Source: Clostridium aminobutyricum
Lineage (GTDB): Bacteria; Bacillota; Clostridia; Peptostreptococcales; Anaerovoracaceae
DNA length: 64,000 bases
Assembly (NCBI RefSeq): GCF_017255415.1
Contig: NZ_JAFJZZ010000004.1
Span: 1 to 64,000 of the forward strand
Direction: 5' to 3'
Numbering within the stretch: the stretch's first letter is position 1; every line of letters begins with the position of its first letter. Under the pieces are notes generated by a model. That model was not told the DNA's origin. It saw only the letters and a list, made by a program, of their open reading frames with translations, and ran no database searches. Of this stretch, positions 35,026 to 46,617 are shown piece by piece. The position numbers were made by a program, and so were the translations under genes.

Positions 35026-35424
35026 TTAAACTCTTCTTCTCTTTGGTGGTCTGCAACCATTATGAGGAATTGGTGTAATATCCTTAATCATATTGATTTC
35101 TAAACCTGCCGCCTGTAATGCTCGGATTGCAGCTTCACGTCCGGAACCAGGTCCCTTTACGTACACTTCAACCGTCTTTAAGCCATGTTCCATAGCAGCC
35201 TTTGCTGCTTCTTCTGCAGCCATCTGAGCTGCAAATGGAGTGGACTTTCTGGAGCCTTTAAATCCAAGAGCTCCTGCACTAGACCAGGATAACGCGTTCC
35301 CGCTCAAATCTGTAAGAGTCACAAGAGTATTGTTAAAGGTGGATTGGATATGAGCCTGGCCTTTTTCAATGTTCTTACGTTCTCTTCTCTTTTTTCTTAC
35401 TGTCTTTTTTACAGTCTTAGCCAT
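35026..35424 (-). CDS. rpsK: 30S ribosomal protein S11
   Basis: 132 aa with [20 protein letters not shown] and the C-terminal [15 protein letters not shown]. Platform protein near the mRNA exit. Lies 15 bases after rpsM. Confidence 0.97.
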   Translation of the reverse strand: MAKTVKKTVRKKRRERKNIEKGQAHIQSTFNNTLVTLTDLSGNALSWSSAGALGFKGSRKSTPFAAQMAAEEAAKAAMEHGLKTVEVYVKGPGSGREAAIRALQAAGLEINMIKDITPIPHNGCRPPKRRRV

Positions 35425-35438
35425 TATTTCCTACCTCC

Positions 35439-35810
35439 TTACTTCTTCTTCTTTCTACCTACAGTCTTCTTCGGACCTTTTCTAGTTCTAGCGTTTGTCT
35501 TAGTTTTCTGACCTCTTACAGGAAGACCTCTTCTATGTCTAATTCCTCTGTAACATCCGATTTCCATCAGTCTCTTGATGTTAAGCGAAACTTCTCTTCT
35601 TAAGTCACCTTCTACTACATATTCCTGTTCAATAGCTTTTCTGATTTTACTAGCCTCATCCTCAGTTAAATCTTTAACTCTTGTATCAGGATTGATTCCA
35701 GTTGCTTCTAGAATAGCTAATGCAGTTGGTCTGCCAATACCATAAATATAAGTAAGGCCGATTTCTACTCTTTTTTCTCTAGGTAAGTCTACTCCGGCTA
35801 TACGAGCCAT
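35439..35810 (-). CDS. rpsM: 30S ribosomal protein S13
   Basis: 123 aa starting [14 protein letters not shown]; gaggaa precedes this ATG, so the longer in-frame extension to 35843 is not used. Ends in the basic tail [12 protein letters not shown]. Contacts the P-site tRNA and 5S region across the subunit interface. Confidence 0.97.
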   Translation of the reverse strand: MARIAGVDLPREKRVEIGLTYIYGIGRPTALAILEATGINPDTRVKDLTEDEASKIRKAIEQEYVVEGDLRREVSLNIKRLMEIGCYRGIRHRRGLPVRGQKTKTNARTRKGPKKTVGRKKKK

Positions 35811-35968
35811 AAATTCCTCCTTCTCCCATCTTCCGTCACGCAATAAAAGCGTAATATAAACGGGGTATTACATTTTTCAACTAAAGTAATTGTTTTTAAT
35901 CACGCGTTAGGGCAGTCCCCTGATTGATAAAGGACTCAGCCGCTCCCCTCTTACATGAAAATATCATA

Positions 35969-36082
35969 TCAACCTTGTTTCTGCTTGTGCTTTGGATTTT
36001 CACAGATAATCATCACTTTACCGTTTCTCTTGATTATCTTGCACTTTTCACAGATAGGCTTTACTGATGCTCTAACTTTCAT
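35969..36082 (-). CDS. rpmJ: 50S ribosomal protein L36 (zinc type)
   Basis: 37 aa, [20 protein letters not shown] then [17 protein letters not shown]. The C-x2-C ... C-x4-H zinc ribbon identifies the zinc-dependent form. aggagg lies 7 bases before the ATG. Located between infA and rpsM, its standard place. Confidence 0.97.
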   Translation of the reverse strand: MKVRASVKPICEKCKIIKRNGKVMIICENPKHKQKQG

Positions 36083-36207
36083 CTTTAAACCTCCTTGCTT
36101 GTAGAAATTCTATAATAACCTAATCTAATTCGCTATTTATACTTACAGGTACTCTATTCCCTTTGAAGCTTAGATTCCTATTATAAAAATCTCCTACGCA
36201 ACTAACT

Positions 36208-36426
36208 TTATTTATCTCTCCAAGTAATTCTTCCACGAGTCAAATCATACGGTGATAATTCCACCTTTACTCTGTCTCCCGGTAAAATTCTTATGAAATT
36301 CATTCTGATTTTTCCTGAAATGTGTGCAAGCACTTCGTATCCATTTTCCAGCTTTACTACAAACATTGCGTTTGGCTGAGCGTCTACAACGGTACCAAAT
36401 ACTTCAATGACGTCTTTTTTCGCCAT
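36208..36426 (-). CDS. infA: Translation initiation factor IF-1
   Basis: 72 aa S1/OB-fold protein: [43 protein letters not shown] and the end [13 protein letters not shown]. It occupies the ribosomal A site in initiation. The small KOW-domain gene often seen between map and infA in clostridia is absent. Confidence 0.98.
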   Translation of the reverse strand: MAKKDVIEVFGTVVDAQPNAMFVVKLENGYEVLAHISGKIRMNFIRILPGDRVKVELSPYDLTRGRITWRDK

Positions 36427-36446
36427 AACTTCCTTTACACCTTCCT

Positions 36447-37193
36447 TTATAAGGTAAGCAACTCTGGCTCACCATCAGTGATAACAACAGTATTCTCATA
36501 ATGCGCAGACAACATCCCATCAAGAGTCACAACTGTCCAATTGTCCAGTTGAACTTCAACTTCGTAGTCGCCCTGATTAATCATCGGTTCAATGGCTAAC
36601 ACCATTCCCTTCGCTAATCTAGGTCCTCTACCTGGCTTCCCATAGTTCGGAATCTGCGGTTCTTCATGCATTTGCTTTCCTACACCATGGCCTACAAAAT
36701 CTCTTATTACCGAGAACCCTTCCCCTTCCGCCTTCGTTTGAATGGCATGGGAAATGTCCGATAGTCTATATCCGACTTTACAGAATTTTAAACCTTCGAA
36801 AAAACTCTCTCTTGTAACTCGTATCAATCTTGCAGCTTCGTCACTTATCTCGCCTACAGCGTATGTCCTGGCAGCATCGCTTACATATCCCTTATGGGTA
36901 CAGCCTACGTCCACACTGACAATATCGCCTTCCTTGAGTATTCTTTTTTTTGAAGGGATTCCATGAACCACTTCTTCATTTACCGATACACAAGCGGCAG
37001 CGGGATAACCGCAGTAGCCTTTAAAGGTTGGGATCATATGATGCTTGAGGATGGTTTGTTCTACAAACTCATTCACATCCATGGTGGATATGCCGGGTTT
37101 TATAAAATTTTCCAACTCCCTCAAGATAAGTCCTGTAACCTTACCTGACTCTCGCATTATGTTTATCTCTTGTTCAGATTTGATGATGATCAT
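36447..37193 (-). CDS. map: Methionine aminopeptidase, type I
   Basis: 248 aa. Removes the initiator methionine. Metal ligands are visible in [29 protein letters not shown] and LAIEPMI...[10 protein letters not shown]. Lies 4 bases after adk and is part of the spc segment. Confidence 0.96.
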   Translation of the reverse strand: MIIIKSEQEINIMRESGKVTGLILRELENFIKPGISTMDVNEFVEQTILKHHMIPTFKGYCGYPAAACVSVNEEVVHGIPSKKRILKEGDIVSVDVGCTHKGYVSDAARTYAVGEISDEAARLIRVTRESFFEGLKFCKVGYRLSDISHAIQTKAEGEGFSVIRDFVGHGVGKQMHEEPQIPNYGKPGRGPRLAKGMVLAIEPMINQGDYEVEVQLDNWTVVTLDGMLSAHYENTVVITDGEPELLTL

Positions 37194-37197
37194 ATTG

Positions 37198-37866
<669 letters not shown>

Positions 37867-39147
37867 CTACTTTAAGAAGCCTTGATAATTTCTCATTACC
37901 ATCTGGTTCTCGAGCTGCTTCATAGTGTCAAGGCCAACGCCGACAGCAATCAGAAGCGATGTTCCACCGAACTTTAAGTCTAAGGCAGAGAAACTGCTCA
38001 CTATAGTAGGCAATGTAGCAATGACCGCTAGGAAAACGGCTCCTACAAATGTGATTCTTGTCAATACTTTATTTAAATATTCAACAGTCGGCTTTCCCGG
38101 TCTGATTCCAGGGATAAATCCACCATTTGCTTTCATGTTATTTGCCACTTCTGACGGGTTAAAAGTAACCGCTGTATAGAAGTATGTGAAGAACATAATC
38201 AGCAAGATGTTAAATGCCGCATGCACCCATACCCCCGGATTTCCTGAACCGGAGAACCACTTTGTCACAAACTCAGAGAACCCTGAATTAGGCCAAAAGT
38301 AGGTTAAGGTTAATGGAAATTGTAGCAGGGAGAGGGAGAAAATTACCGGAATAACGCCGGCCTGATTTACTTTTAGCGGAATGTGTGTGGACTGACCGCC
38401 ATACATTTTTCGTCCTACTACCCTCTTTGCATACTGAACCGGGATTCTTCTCTGACCTTGCTGAATTTCAATGATTCCAACAACAACAATGATCGCAAAG
38501 AATAAGAATATGATTACAGTAATCACACTTATTTCTCCGGCAGTAAACTTCGCCCAGTTTGTATGAAGCGCACTTGGTACTCTCGCTACAATACCTGCGA
38601 AGATGATTAAAGAAATACCGTTTCCGATACCATTTTCATTAATCTGTTCACCTAACCACATCAAAAATGCCGTACCGGCTGATAAGGTTAAGACAATAAC
38701 AGCAATTGAAAAGAAATCAGTGCTTATTAATGCCTGCCGGAACAGACCTACAGCCAAACCAATGGCCTGTATAAACGCAAGTACCACCGTCAAATATCGA
38801 GTATATTGCGCAATTTTTTTCTTTCCTTCCGTCCCTTCTTTCGCTAAACGTTCCAGGGAAGGAATCGCAATCGTAAGCAATTGCAAAATAATCGAAGCAG
38901 TGACATAAGGAGTAATACTCAAAGCAAATATGGTAAAGTTGCTGAAAGCCCCCCCTGAGAATAAATCAAACAAAGCAAACAGCCCCGTTCCGTCCTTGAA
39001 CACATCCGCAAGTACGTCTCTGTTCATACCAGGAACCGGAATATTTGAGCCAATCCTGAAAACAACAAGCATTAGGAATGTAAAAATCATTTTCTTTCTA
39101 ATGTCTGCGATCTTCCAAGCTTGAGCTATTGTTTTAATCATATTCAT
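37867..39147 (-). CDS. secY: Protein translocase subunit SecY
   Basis: 426-aa membrane channel with ten helices. Signatures: FRIGSNIPVPGMNRD near 31-45, GIGNGISLIIFAGI near 172-185, and RRIPVQYAKRVVGR near 232-245. Forms the SecYEG pore for secretion and membrane insertion. Begins 1 base after the rplO stop. Confidence 0.97.
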   Translation of the reverse strand: MNMIKTIAQAWKIADIRKKMIFTFLMLVVFRIGSNIPVPGMNRDVLADVFKDGTGLFALFDLFSGGAFSNFTIFALSITPYVTASIILQLLTIAIPSLERLAKEGTEGKKKIAQYTRYLTVVLAFIQAIGLAVGLFRQALISTDFFSIAVIVLTLSAGTAFLMWLGEQINENGIGNGISLIIFAGIVARVPSALHTNWAKFTAGEISVITVIIFLFFAIIVVVGIIEIQQGQRRIPVQYAKRVVGRKMYGGQSTHIPLKVNQAGVIPVIFSLSLLQFPLTLTYFWPNSGFSEFVTKWFSGSGNPGVWVHAAFNILLIMFFTYFYTAVTFNPSEVANNMKANGGFIPGIRPGKPTVEYLNKVLTRITFVGAVFLAVIATLPTIVSSFSALDLKFGGTSLLIAVGVGLDTMKQLENQMVMRNYQGFLK

Positions 39148-39148
39148 C

Positions 39149-39589
39149 TTAGATCACCTCTGCCTTTCCTCCGGCAGCCTCAATCTTTTCTACTGCAGTT
39201 TTGCTAAATTTGTGAGCCTGAACGGTCACTCCTTTTTCAAGAGTTCCCTCTCCAAGGATCTTAATTCCGTCTTTCACCTGCTTAACAAGTCCCGCCTGTG
39301 CAAGAACGTCAGGGGTAACAACAGTACCAGCTTCAAATCTATTTAGATCATCCACATTCAAAATAGTATATTCTGTTCTCCAAATATTAGTAAAACCTCT
39401 TTTTGGAATTCTTCTGTATAATGGCATCTGACCGCCTTCAAAGCCAAGTCGTACGCCGCCGCCGCTTCTAGAGTTTTGACCGTTCATACCTCTACCACCG
39501 GTTTTACCCTGTCCGGTAGCTGTACCACGACCTCTTCTCTTACGGTTCTTTGTTGAACCTTCAGCCGCTCTTAATTCATGCAGTTTCAT
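39149..39589 (-). CDS. rplO: 50S ribosomal protein L15
   Basis: 146 aa. N-terminal Gly/Arg-rich region ([18 protein letters not shown]) and the L18e-like fold with a [18 protein letters not shown] segment. Assembly protein of the large subunit. Confidence 0.97.
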   Translation of the reverse strand: MKLHELRAAEGSTKNRKRRGRGTATGQGKTGGRGMNGQNSRSGGGVRLGFEGGQMPLYRRIPKRGFTNIWRTEYTILNVDDLNRFEAGTVVTPDVLAQAGLVKQVKDGIKILGEGTLEKGVTVQAHKFSKTAVEKIEAAGGKAEVI

Positions 39590-39608
39590 ATATCCCGCAC
39601 CTCCAATC

Positions 39609-39791
39609 CTACAGTTCTTCTACAGTTACAAGATGCTCTACTTTTTTGATAGCTCCACGTGTCTGCGCTGTATCAGGCAGTTCATTTGAACTATGCATCT
39701 TCTTTAGACCTAACGCTTCAACAATCTTCTTGTGTTTTGGGAGAGCGCCAATTGTGCTCTTTGTTAAAGTTACTTTAATCATATCAGCCAT
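39609..39791 (-). CDS. rpmD: 50S ribosomal protein L30
   Basis: 60 aa with [20 protein letters not shown] and the end [10 protein letters not shown]. In its standard place between rpsE and rplO. Confidence 0.96.
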   Translation of the reverse strand: MADMIKVTLTKSTIGALPKHKKIVEALGLKKMHSSNELPDTAQTRGAIKKVEHLVTVEEL

Positions 39792-39804
39792 TTGTGCTTT
39801 CCTC

Positions 39805-40311
39805 CTATCCTAAGATTTCTTCTCTGGTCTTTCCTCTTAATCTGCTGATTTGTTCAACAGTCTTTAAGCCGTTAAGACCTTCCAGTGTAGCATAAGCCAT
39901 ATTTACTGTATTATTTGAGCCAATAGACTTAGCTCTTACATCTTTTACTCCAGCAGCTTCCAGTACAGTACGTACGGATGAACCTGCGATTACTCCGGTA
40001 CCCTGTGCAGCAGGCATTAGAAGAACCTGACCTGCTCCGAATATACCAAGAGTTCTATGTGGAATTGTTGTTCCTACTGTTGGAACATATATTAAATTTT
40101 TCTTTGCATCTTCGATAGCTTTTCTTACAGCTTCAGGAATTTCCTGAGCCTTTCCAAGACCTACACCAACGTAGCCTTCGCCGTTTCCGATTACGACGGA
40201 TACGCTGAATCTCATATTTCTACCGCCCTTAACAGTCTTCGCAACACGTCTGATGTTAAGGATAGTTTCCTTTAAGTCAAGCTTGGATGCATCAATAATA
40301 TTTTGTCGCAT
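39805..40311 (-). CDS. rpsE: 30S ribosomal protein S5
   Basis: 168 aa. N-terminal double-stranded-RNA-binding-like domain ([40 protein letters not shown]) and a C-terminal S5 domain ([20 protein letters not shown]). Important for decoding accuracy. Confidence 0.97.
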   Translation of the reverse strand: MRQNIIDASKLDLKETILNIRRVAKTVKGGRNMRFSVSVVIGNGEGYVGVGLGKAQEIPEAVRKAIEDAKKNLIYVPTVGTTIPHRTLGIFGAGQVLLMPAAQGTGVIAGSSVRTVLEAAGVKDVRAKSIGSNNTVNMAYATLEGLNGLKTVEQISRLRGKTREEILG

Positions 40312-40326
40312 TCCTATTTCCTCCCG

Positions 40327-40686
40327 TTAGAATTTCAATCCTGCTTCACGTGCAGCTTCAGCTAATTCCTGTACTCTTCCGTGATACAAGAATCCACCTC
40401 TGTCAAAGCAAACAGTCTCGATTCCTTTTGCCAAAGCTCTCTTCGCGATAGCTTCTCCTACTAACTTAGCAGCTTCCTTGTTTCCACCGTAAGCAGCCTT
40501 TAAATCTTTATCAAGGGATGATGCGGCTGCAAGCGTTACGCCATTCACATCGTCAATCACCTGAACAGAGATATTCTTAAGGCTTCTGTAAACGCAAAGT
40601 CTTGGTCTTTCAGGAGTTCCATGTAAGCTTTTTCTAACTCTTTCATGTCTAGCTACTCGTCTATCATTTTTACTTTCTTTTGCCAT
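40327..40686 (-). CDS. rplR: 50S ribosomal protein L18
   Basis: 119 aa, binds 5S rRNA. Recognised by [20 protein letters not shown] and the C-terminal [20 protein letters not shown]. Confidence 0.97.
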   Translation of the reverse strand: MAKESKNDRRVARHERVRKSLHGTPERPRLCVYRSLKNISVQVIDDVNGVTLAAASSLDKDLKAAYGGNKEAAKLVGEAIAKRALAKGIETVCFDRGGFLYHGRVQELAEAAREAGLKF

Positions 40687-40702
40687 TTAACTCACTCCTT
40701 TC

Positions 40703-41245
40703 TTACTTCTTACCAGTCTTTCCTTCTTTACGACGGATAACTTCGCCTTCATAACGAATACCCTTTGCCTTATATGGCTCAGGCTTTCTCCACTTTCTGA
40801 TGTTAGCAGTATAGTTTCCAACAACTGCTTTATCTGCACCCTTTATAATAATCTCAGTAGGTGTTGTCACCTCTGTAGTGATTCCTGCAGGGTCTTCCAT
40901 TTCAACCGGATGAGAATAACCAAGGTTCATTACAAGTAGTTTGCCTCTTTTTTCAGCCTTGTAACCTACACCTACAAGCTGAAGCTTCTTTGCATAGCCT
41001 GTAGTTACTCCAATTACCATATTGTTAATCAGTGTTCTTGCCAATCCGTGCTGGGATCTGGAATTCTTGTCATCACCATCTCTGGATACTGTAAGAACTC
41101 CGTCTGCAATTTCAACCTTCACTAGCTTGCTTACCTGTTCTGTAAGTTCACCGTTTGGTCCCTTTACAGTAACATTGTTATTACTGTCAACCTTAACCTC
41201 TACGCCGGCAGGAAGGTTAACAGGTAATTTACCTATTCTTGACAT
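40703..41245 (-). CDS. rplF: 50S ribosomal protein L6
   Basis: 180 aa with two tandem L6 folds. Start MSRIGKLPVNLPAGVEV; C-terminal signature EPYKAKGIRYEGEVIRRKEG. Lies near the factor-binding site. Confidence 0.97.
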   Translation of the reverse strand: MSRIGKLPVNLPAGVEVKVDSNNNVTVKGPNGELTEQVSKLVKVEIADGVLTVSRDGDDKNSRSQHGLARTLINNMVIGVTTGYAKKLQLVGVGYKAEKRGKLLVMNLGYSHPVEMEDPAGITTEVTTPTEIIIKGADKAVVGNYTANIRKWRKPEPYKAKGIRYEGEVIRRKEGKTGKK

Positions 41246-41257
41246 AATACGTTCCTC

Positions 41258-41656
41258 CTACCAAACATAACAAATTACTTCGCCGCCGATTCCTAGCTTT
41301 CTGGCTTCTTTATCGCTGATAATTCCATTTGAAGTAGAAATAATCGCGATCCCTAGACCTCCTAATACTCTTGGTACGTCGTCAGCCTTTGCATAAACCT
41401 TTAAACCTGGCTTTGAAATTTTCTTTATTCCGCTAATAACTCTTTCTTTCTCAGCACCATATTTCATCTGAATTTTGATGATGCCCTGCTTGTCGTCTTC
41501 AATAACGTCATAGCCTTTAATATATCCTTCTTCAGTTAGAATACCTGCGATGGATTTCTTCATCTTTGATGCAGGAATTTCAACTGTTGCATGTCCTACA
41601 GTATTGGCATTTCTGATTCTTGTTAGCATATCTGCTATTGGATCTGTCATTGTCAT
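41258..41656 (-). CDS. rpsH: 30S ribosomal protein S8
   Basis: 132 aa starting [17 protein letters not shown]. aaggag lies 10 bases upstream, so the extension to 41692 is not used; the second ATG at 41650 is a possible alternative. C-terminal [11 protein letters not shown]. Primary 16S rRNA binder and a known autoregulator of spc operons. Confidence 0.96.
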   Translation of the reverse strand: MTMTDPIADMLTRIRNANTVGHATVEIPASKMKKSIAGILTEEGYIKGYDVIEDDKQGIIKIQMKYGAEKERVISGIKKISKPGLKVYAKADDVPRVLGGLGIAIISTSNGIISDKEARKLGIGGEVICYVW

Positions 41657-41745
41657 TACAGTTTTTCTCCTTTCTTTGCCGGTGGCTCCCATCCGGTGCC
41701 CTCTATCGGCACCAAGCGAAACTCCTTGGCAATCTTTCGCATAGT

Positions 41746-41931
41746 TTACCAGCTTGCTTTTCTAACGCCTGGGATTTCTCCCTTATAAGCAAGTTCTCTA
41801 AAACAGATACGGCAAATTCCATATTTTCTTAACACTGAATGTGGTCTTCCACAAATCTTGCATCTTGTATATGCACGAGTTGAAAACTTAGGTTTTCTAG
41901 CCTGTTTTACTTTGAGAGATGTCTTTGCCAT
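41746..41931 (-). CDS. rpsZ: 30S ribosomal protein S14, zinc-binding type Z
   Basis: 61 aa with the CKICGRPHS...CRICFREL zinc ribbon, the C+ form typical of zinc-replete Firmicutes. Between rplE and rpsH. Confidence 0.97.
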   Translation of the reverse strand: MAKTSLKVKQARKPKFSTRAYTRCKICGRPHSVLRKYGICRICFRELAYKGEIPGVRKASW

Positions 41932-41940
41932 GGTTCCCTC

Positions 41941-42483
41941 CTATTTCTCAAACGGCATGCCAAGCAACTGCAATAAAGTAGCAGCTTCTTCGTCTGTCTT
42001 AGCCGTTGTAGTGAATACAATGTTCATACCCTTAATCTTATCAACCTTATCAAAGCTGATTTCAGGGAAGATTACCTGTTCTTTGATACCCATTGAGTAG
42101 TTTCCTCTACCGTCAAATGAGTTCTTGCTTACGCCCTTAAAGTCTCGAACTCTTGGAAGAGAGATGTTGAAGAACTTGTCAGCAAATTCATACATTTTGT
42201 CTCCTCTTAGAGTAACTTTTGCTCCAACAGGCATTCCTTGTCTAACCTTGAAGTTAGCAATAGACTTTTTGGACTTCGTGATTACTGGGCGCTGTCCGCT
42301 GATAACAGCTAATTCTTCAACAGCAGTTTCCATAATCTTGGCATTTTCTTTCGCTTCACCAAGGCCCATGTTAATTGTAATTTTCTCCAGTACAGGAACT
42401 TCCATAACGTTCTTATACTGATGTTTATCCATCATCCCTTTAAACACTTCATTCTTGTAAGTTTCTTTTAATCTGGCTGTCAA
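41941..42483 (-). CDS. rplE: 50S ribosomal protein L5
   Basis: 180 aa. 5S rRNA-binding protein contacting the P-site tRNA. Typical segments: [35 protein letters not shown] and [19 protein letters not shown]. Confidence 0.97.
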   Translation of the reverse strand: MTARLKETYKNEVFKGMMDKHQYKNVMEVPVLEKITINMGLGEAKENAKIMETAVEELAVISGQRPVITKSKKSIANFKVRQGMPVGAKVTLRGDKMYEFADKFFNISLPRVRDFKGVSKNSFDGRGNYSMGIKEQVIFPEISFDKVDKIKGMNIVFTTTAKTDEEAATLLQLLGMPFEK

Positions 42484-42500
42484 AATCGTCTCCTCCTTTC

Positions 42501-42806
42501 TTAATCAATTACCGCTCCGGTTTTCTTGGATACTCTAACCTTCTTGCCATTCTCAATTTTGTATCCAATTCTTGTTGGAGTCTTTGTTTTAGTATCGTAG
42601 TACATCACGTTAGAAATATGAATGGATCCTTCCTGATGCTTAATTTCAGACTTAGCAGTTCTTGTTTGCTTCTGATGCTTTGTCTGCATGTTAATTCCTT
42701 CTACAATAACTCTATCCTGCTTTGGCATAGCTTTTAAAACTTTACCATGTTTACCTTTATCTTTACCAGTGATTACTAGCACTGTGTCGCCTTTTTTAAT
42801 ATGCAT
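42501..42806 (-). CDS. rplX: 50S ribosomal protein L24
   Basis: 101 aa. N-terminal KOW motif ([20 protein letters not shown]). Assembly initiator of the large subunit. Confidence 0.97.
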   Translation of the reverse strand: MHIKKGDTVLVITGKDKGKHGKVLKAMPKQDRVIVEGINMQTKHQKQTRTAKSEIKHQEGSIHISNVMYYDTKTKTPTRIGYKIENGKKVRVSKKTGAVID

Positions 42807-42819
42807 GCGTCAACACCTC

Positions 42820-43188
42820 CTATAACACTTCTGGTGCCAATGACACGATCTTCATAAAGCTCTTATCTCTAAGTTCTCTAGCAACTGGTCCAAAGATACG
42901 AGTTCCAACTGGATTCTTATCTTCTTTTATAATTACTGCTGCATTCTGATCGAACTTTACATAGCTCCCGTCATTTCTTCTAGCGCCAGTTGCTGTTCTA
43001 ACGATTACAGCTCTTACAACGTCGCCCTTCTTGACAACGCCGCCTGGGGTTGCTTCTTTAACAGCGCAAACGATTATATCTCCAATATTCGCAGTCTTTC
43101 GGCTTGTGCCTCCAAGAATACGGATACATAAAAGCTCCTTCGCACCTGAATTGTCAGCAACTTTTAATCTAGTTTCTGTCTGAATCAT
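42820..43188 (-). CDS. rplN: 50S ribosomal protein L14
   Basis: 122 aa, [20 protein letters not shown], with the signature [20 protein letters not shown] and C-terminal [18 protein letters not shown]. Part of the subunit interface. Confidence 0.98.
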   Translation of the reverse strand: MIQTETRLKVADNSGAKELLCIRILGGTSRKTANIGDIIVCAVKEATPGGVVKKGDVVRAVIVRTATGARRNDGSYVKFDQNAAVIIKEDKNPVGTRIFGPVARELRDKSFMKIVSLAPEVL

Positions 43189-43203
43189 AATCTGGTGCCC
43201 CCT

Positions 43204-43464
43204 TTACTTCACTTTCTCAACAATGTTCACAAGTCTCCATCTCTTATCCTTGGATAGAGGTCTTGTTTCCATGATTCTTACTTTATCTCCGATATTGCAT
43301 TCGTTATTTTCATCGTGAGCCTTGACCTTCTTGGTTCTCTTTACGGATTTACCATAAAGGGAATGTCTTACGAAGTCTTCCATCGCAACAGTGATAGTTT
43401 TATCCATCTTGTCGCTTACCACGATGCCGACCTTAGTCTTTCTGCTATTTCTTTCAACTGTCAT
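43204..43464 (-). CDS. rpsQ: 30S ribosomal protein S17
   Basis: 86 aa OB-fold protein: [20 protein letters not shown] and [20 protein letters not shown]. Confidence 0.97.
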   Translation of the reverse strand: MTVERNSRKTKVGIVVSDKMDKTITVAMEDFVRHSLYGKSVKRTKKVKAHDENNECNIGDKVRIMETRPLSKDKRWRLVNIVEKVK

Positions 43465-43482
43465 ATTACATCCTCCTTTCTA

Positions 43483-43686
43483 TTAACCCTGAACCTTCTG
43501 AAGTTCTTTTTCTCTGATAATGGTTTTAACTTTAGCAATTTGCTTTTTTGCGTCCCTTAACTTAATAGGGTTCTCTAACTGACCAGTTACATGCTGGAAT
43601 CTTAAGTTGAATAATTCATTTTTCACTTTCTTCAATTCAGCATTTAATTCAACGTCTGTCATTTCTCTCATTTTCTTTAATTCCAT
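43483..43686 (-). CDS. rpmC: 50S ribosomal protein L29
   Basis: 67-aa helical hairpin protein. LKNELFNLRFQHVTGQLEN is diagnostic. Its start codon overlaps the rplP stop by one base (stop/start overlap), so translation is coupled. Confidence 0.97.
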   Translation of the reverse strand: MELKKMREMTDVELNAELKKVKNELFNLRFQHVTGQLENPIKLRDAKKQIAKVKTIIREKELQKVQG

Positions 43687-44120
43687 TACGCTTCACCACC
43701 CTCTGCTATTTCTTGACCTTTGATGGCAAACTTACACTTTACAGGTAGCTTATGCATAGCAAGTCTCATCGCTTCTCTTGCCTGTGCTTCTGTAACACCT
43801 TCAATTTCAAACATTACTCTACCTGGCTTGATTACTGCTACCCAGTACTCAGGAGCACCTTTACCGGAACCCATACGTACTTCAGCTGGCTTCTTTGTAA
43901 CCGGCTTGTGTGGGAAAATCTTAATATATACTTTACCACCTCTCTTGATAGATCTTGTCATGGCTATTCTGGCAGCCTCTATCTGATTTGAGGTAATCCA
44001 ACCACACTCCTGTGAAATTAGGCCGTACGCTCCGTAAGTAATTGTATTACCCTTTGTGGCTACGCCCTTCATTCTTCCTCTGTGGACTCTTCTGCGTTTA
44101 ACGCGCTTTGGCATTAACAT
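43686..44120 (-). CDS. rplP: 50S ribosomal protein L16
   Basis: 144 aa. [37 protein letters not shown] and [20 protein letters not shown] are typical. Lies near the A site. The start may be ATG 44120, with aggagg 9 bases ahead, or the ATG two codons later. Confidence 0.97.
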   Translation of the reverse strand: MLMPKRVKRRRVHRGRMKGVATKGNTITYGAYGLISQECGWITSNQIEAARIAMTRSIKRGGKVYIKIFPHKPVTKKPAEVRMGSGKGAPEYWVAVIKPGRVMFEIEGVTEAQAREAMRLAMHKLPVKCKFAIKGQEIAEGGEA

Positions 44121-44203
44121 CGCTGTCTTCCTCCTTTCTCTATGCCGTGGTACAATTTTGCCTACTATTATATAGGAGACTTTTCTGTACCCGGCTCCTC
44201 AAT

Positions 44204-45100
44204 CTATTCAGTCGCTTCTACTTTTTCTCCTACAACAACTTCCGCCTGTGGCTCTACTGCAGGAGCAGCTTCAACTTTTGGAGTCTTTCTTGCTCTTGGA
44301 TTGATTGCCTTTGGAAGTTCTGGCTTAGCGTCCCTACTGTCTCTTCTAGGTCTTCTGTCACCGTCTCGGTTGTCTCTATTGTCTCTTCTAGGTCTGTCTC
44401 TATTGTCTCTGTTATCTCTTCTGCCTCTTCCTTCGTTCTTATCCTCAGGAATAGCACTCTTAAGACCCTTATCAAGAATTTCGCCGTGGTTAATCCAAAC
44501 CTTTACACCAATCTTACCGTAAGTCGTGTCAGCTTCAGCAAAACCATAGTCGATATCAGCTCTTAAAGTATGAAGGGGAACATTACCCTCACTGTACTTT
44601 TCGTTTCTGGCAATTTCAGCTCCACCAAGTCTTCCGGATACTAAAACCTTAATACCCTTCGCACCGGATTTCATCGTTCTTCCGATTGCCTGCTTCATTG
44701 CTCTTCTGAAGGAAATTCTCTTTTCAAGCGCCTGTGCAATGCTTTCAGCAGAAAGCTGAGCATCCATTTCTACCTTCTTGATTTCAATGATGCTGATTTC
44801 AACTTCCTTACCGGTTATCTTGGCGATGTCCTTCTTAAGAACGTCAATGCCATCACCGGCTCTTCCGATTACCATACCTGGCTTACCAGTTAATACGATA
44901 ACCTTAATCTTATTGTTTGCAGCTCTTTCAATTAATACCTTTGAAACGCCTGCAACGTATAACTTCTTCTTTGTGTATTCTCTAACCTTTTGGTCTTCAA
45001 TCAGATAATTTGAAAAATTATTCTTACCTGCATACCATTTGGAATCCCAGTCTTTTATAATGCCCACTCTTAAACCATGTGGACTTACTTTCTGACCCAT
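44204..45100 (-). CDS. rpsC: 30S ribosomal protein S3 with extended charged C-terminal tail
   Basis: 298 aa, about 75-80 longer than usual (near 220). Residues 1-205 are a normal S3: [22 protein letters not shown] domain with [20 protein letters not shown], and a C-terminal domain ending [12 protein letters not shown]. From about 219 on it has an Arg/Asp/Asn low-complexity region (repeats of RDNRDNRD and PRRD) followed by an Ala/Val/Glu-rich end. S3 lines the mRNA entry tunnel and has helicase activity with S4, so the tail would sit at the mRNA entry. The frame has no interruption, and the tail is in the same reading frame as S3. Confidence 0.95.
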   Translation of the reverse strand: MGQKVSPHGLRVGIIKDWDSKWYAGKNNFSNYLIEDQKVREYTKKKLYVAGVSKVLIERAANNKIKVIVLTGKPGMVIGRAGDGIDVLKKDIAKITGKEVEISIIEIKKVEMDAQLSAESIAQALEKRISFRRAMKQAIGRTMKSGAKGIKVLVSGRLGGAEIARNEKYSEGNVPLHTLRADIDYGFAEADTTYGKIGVKVWINHGEILDKGLKSAIPEDKNEGRGRRDNRDNRDRPRRDNRDNRDGDRRPRRDSRDAKPELPKAINPRARKTPKVEAAPAVEPQAEVVVGEKVEATE

Positions 45101-45117
45101 TCAATGAACCTCCTATC

Positions 45118-45453
45118 TTAGTTTCTTTCCTTAAGAGTAACACCAATATGGCTGCTTCTCTTAAGAATTACTGATGCTCTACCTTGTGCTCCCGCTCTCC
45201 ATCTCTTCATAGTTGGTCCTTGATGAGCATATACCTCAGCAACATATAGATTATCCGGATTCATGTCAAAGTTATTTTCAGCATTTGCTGCAGCTGATTT
45301 TACAACCTTTTCAACAATTTCAGCACCCTTACCAGGTGTAAATTTTAAAATGGTAAGTGCCTCGCTTAAATCTTTTCCTCTTACTAAATCAGTAATCGGC
45401 TTTAGCTTTATAGGAGACATTCTTACGTATTTTGCAATTGCTTTTGCTTCCAT
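45118..45453 (-). CDS. rplV: 50S ribosomal protein L22
   Basis: 111 aa. VRMSPIKLKPITDLVRGKDL and the exit-tunnel loop region RRWRAGAQGRAS-like (MKRWRAGAQGRASVILKRSS). Lines the nascent-peptide tunnel. Confidence 0.97.
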   Translation of the reverse strand: MEAKAIAKYVRMSPIKLKPITDLVRGKDLSEALTILKFTPGKGAEIVEKVVKSAAANAENNFDMNPDNLYVAEVYAHQGPTMKRWRAGAQGRASVILKRSSHIGVTLKERN

Positions 45454-45474
45454 TTTTCTTCACATCTCCTTTAC

Positions 45475-45753
45475 TTATTTTTTCTTTGTTGTCTTGTCAG
45501 CAACATGACCTCTGTAGGTTCTTGTAGGAGCAAATTCTCCAAGTCTGTGTCCTACCATATCTTCCGTGATATATACAGGAACGTGCTTCTTGCCGTCATG
45601 CACTGCAATTGTATGCCCCACCATCTGTGGGAATATTGTAGATGGTCTTGACCAAGTTTTTAATACTTTCTTTTCGTTAGCTTCATTCATTGCCATGATA
45701 GCCTTTAAAAGCTTAGCGTTGACGAAAGGGCCCTTTTTAAGTGATCTACCCAT
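45475..45753 (-). CDS. rpsS: 30S ribosomal protein S19
   Basis: 92 aa. [38 protein letters not shown] and [19 protein letters not shown] are diagnostic. Located in the small-subunit head. Confidence 0.97.
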   Translation of the reverse strand: MGRSLKKGPFVNAKLLKAIMAMNEANEKKVLKTWSRPSTIFPQMVGHTIAVHDGKKHVPVYITEDMVGHRLGEFAPTRTYRGHVADKTTKKK

Positions 45754-45768
45754 TATCTATGCTCCTTC

Positions 45769-46602
45769 CTATTTTTCATTTCTTCTCTTTACGATATACT
45801 GATTAGAAGCTTTATTCTTCTTTCTTGTTTTATATCCAAGTGCAGGCTTACCCCATGGAGTAACCGGACTAACTCGACCGATACCAGCCTTACCTTCACC
45901 ACCGCCGTGTGGGTGATCGTTAGGGTTCATTACGGAACCTCTTACGGTAGGTCTCCATCCCATGTGTCTCTTTCTTCCTGCTTTACCGATTTGGATGTTA
46001 GCGTGGTCAGCATTTCCTACTTCGCCGATTGTAGCTCTGCATTCCATTCTCACCTTTCTAACTTCGCCGGAAGGAAGTCTTACCTGTGCATACGGATCTT
46101 CCTTAGCCATTAGCTGAGCACCGTTCCCTGCGGAACGAACTAACTGTCCGCCCTTGCCAGGCTTTAATTCAACGTTGTGAATAATGGTACCAACCGGAAT
46201 ATTTGCAATTGGAAGTGTATTTCCAATCTTGATATCGGCATCTGTTCCGGATACGATTACATCCCCAACAGTAAGCTTATTAGGAGCAAGGATATATCTC
46301 TTTTCTCCATCTGCATAAACGATCAACGCAATGTTTGCCGTTCTGTTTGGATCGTATTCGATTGTAGCAACTTTTCCTGGAACACCGTCTTTATTTCTCT
46401 TAAAATCGATGATTCTGTATTTCGGTCTAACTCCGCCGCCTCTGTGTCTTACTGTAATCTTACCTCTTACATTTCTTCCGGAATGCTTCTTAAGAGTTAC
46501 TGTAAGAGACTTCTCAGGGGTGCTCGTTGTAATTTCTTCAAATGTTGAAACCGTCATTCCTCTTAATCCAGGAGTGGTCGGATTATACTTTTTAATTCCC
46601 AT
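45769..46602 (-). CDS. rplB: 50S ribosomal protein L2
   Basis: 277 aa. Peptidyl-transferase-centre protein. [40 protein letters not shown] and the C-terminal [20 protein letters not shown] with the conserved His. Confidence 0.98.
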   Translation of the reverse strand: MGIKKYNPTTPGLRGMTVSTFEEITTSTPEKSLTVTLKKHSGRNVRGKITVRHRGGGVRPKYRIIDFKRNKDGVPGKVATIEYDPNRTANIALIVYADGEKRYILAPNKLTVGDVIVSGTDADIKIGNTLPIANIPVGTIIHNVELKPGKGGQLVRSAGNGAQLMAKEDPYAQVRLPSGEVRKVRMECRATIGEVGNADHANIQIGKAGRKRHMGWRPTVRGSVMNPNDHPHGGGEGKAGIGRVSPVTPWGKPALGYKTRKKNKASNQYIVKRRNEK

Positions 46603-46617
46603 ATTTTTCGTCCCTCC

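Noticed and set aside
44108-44566. Overlapping plus-strand ORFs opposite rpsC
   Set aside because: Antisense shadows of the repetitive S3 tail; Ser/Leu-rich because of the complementary codons.
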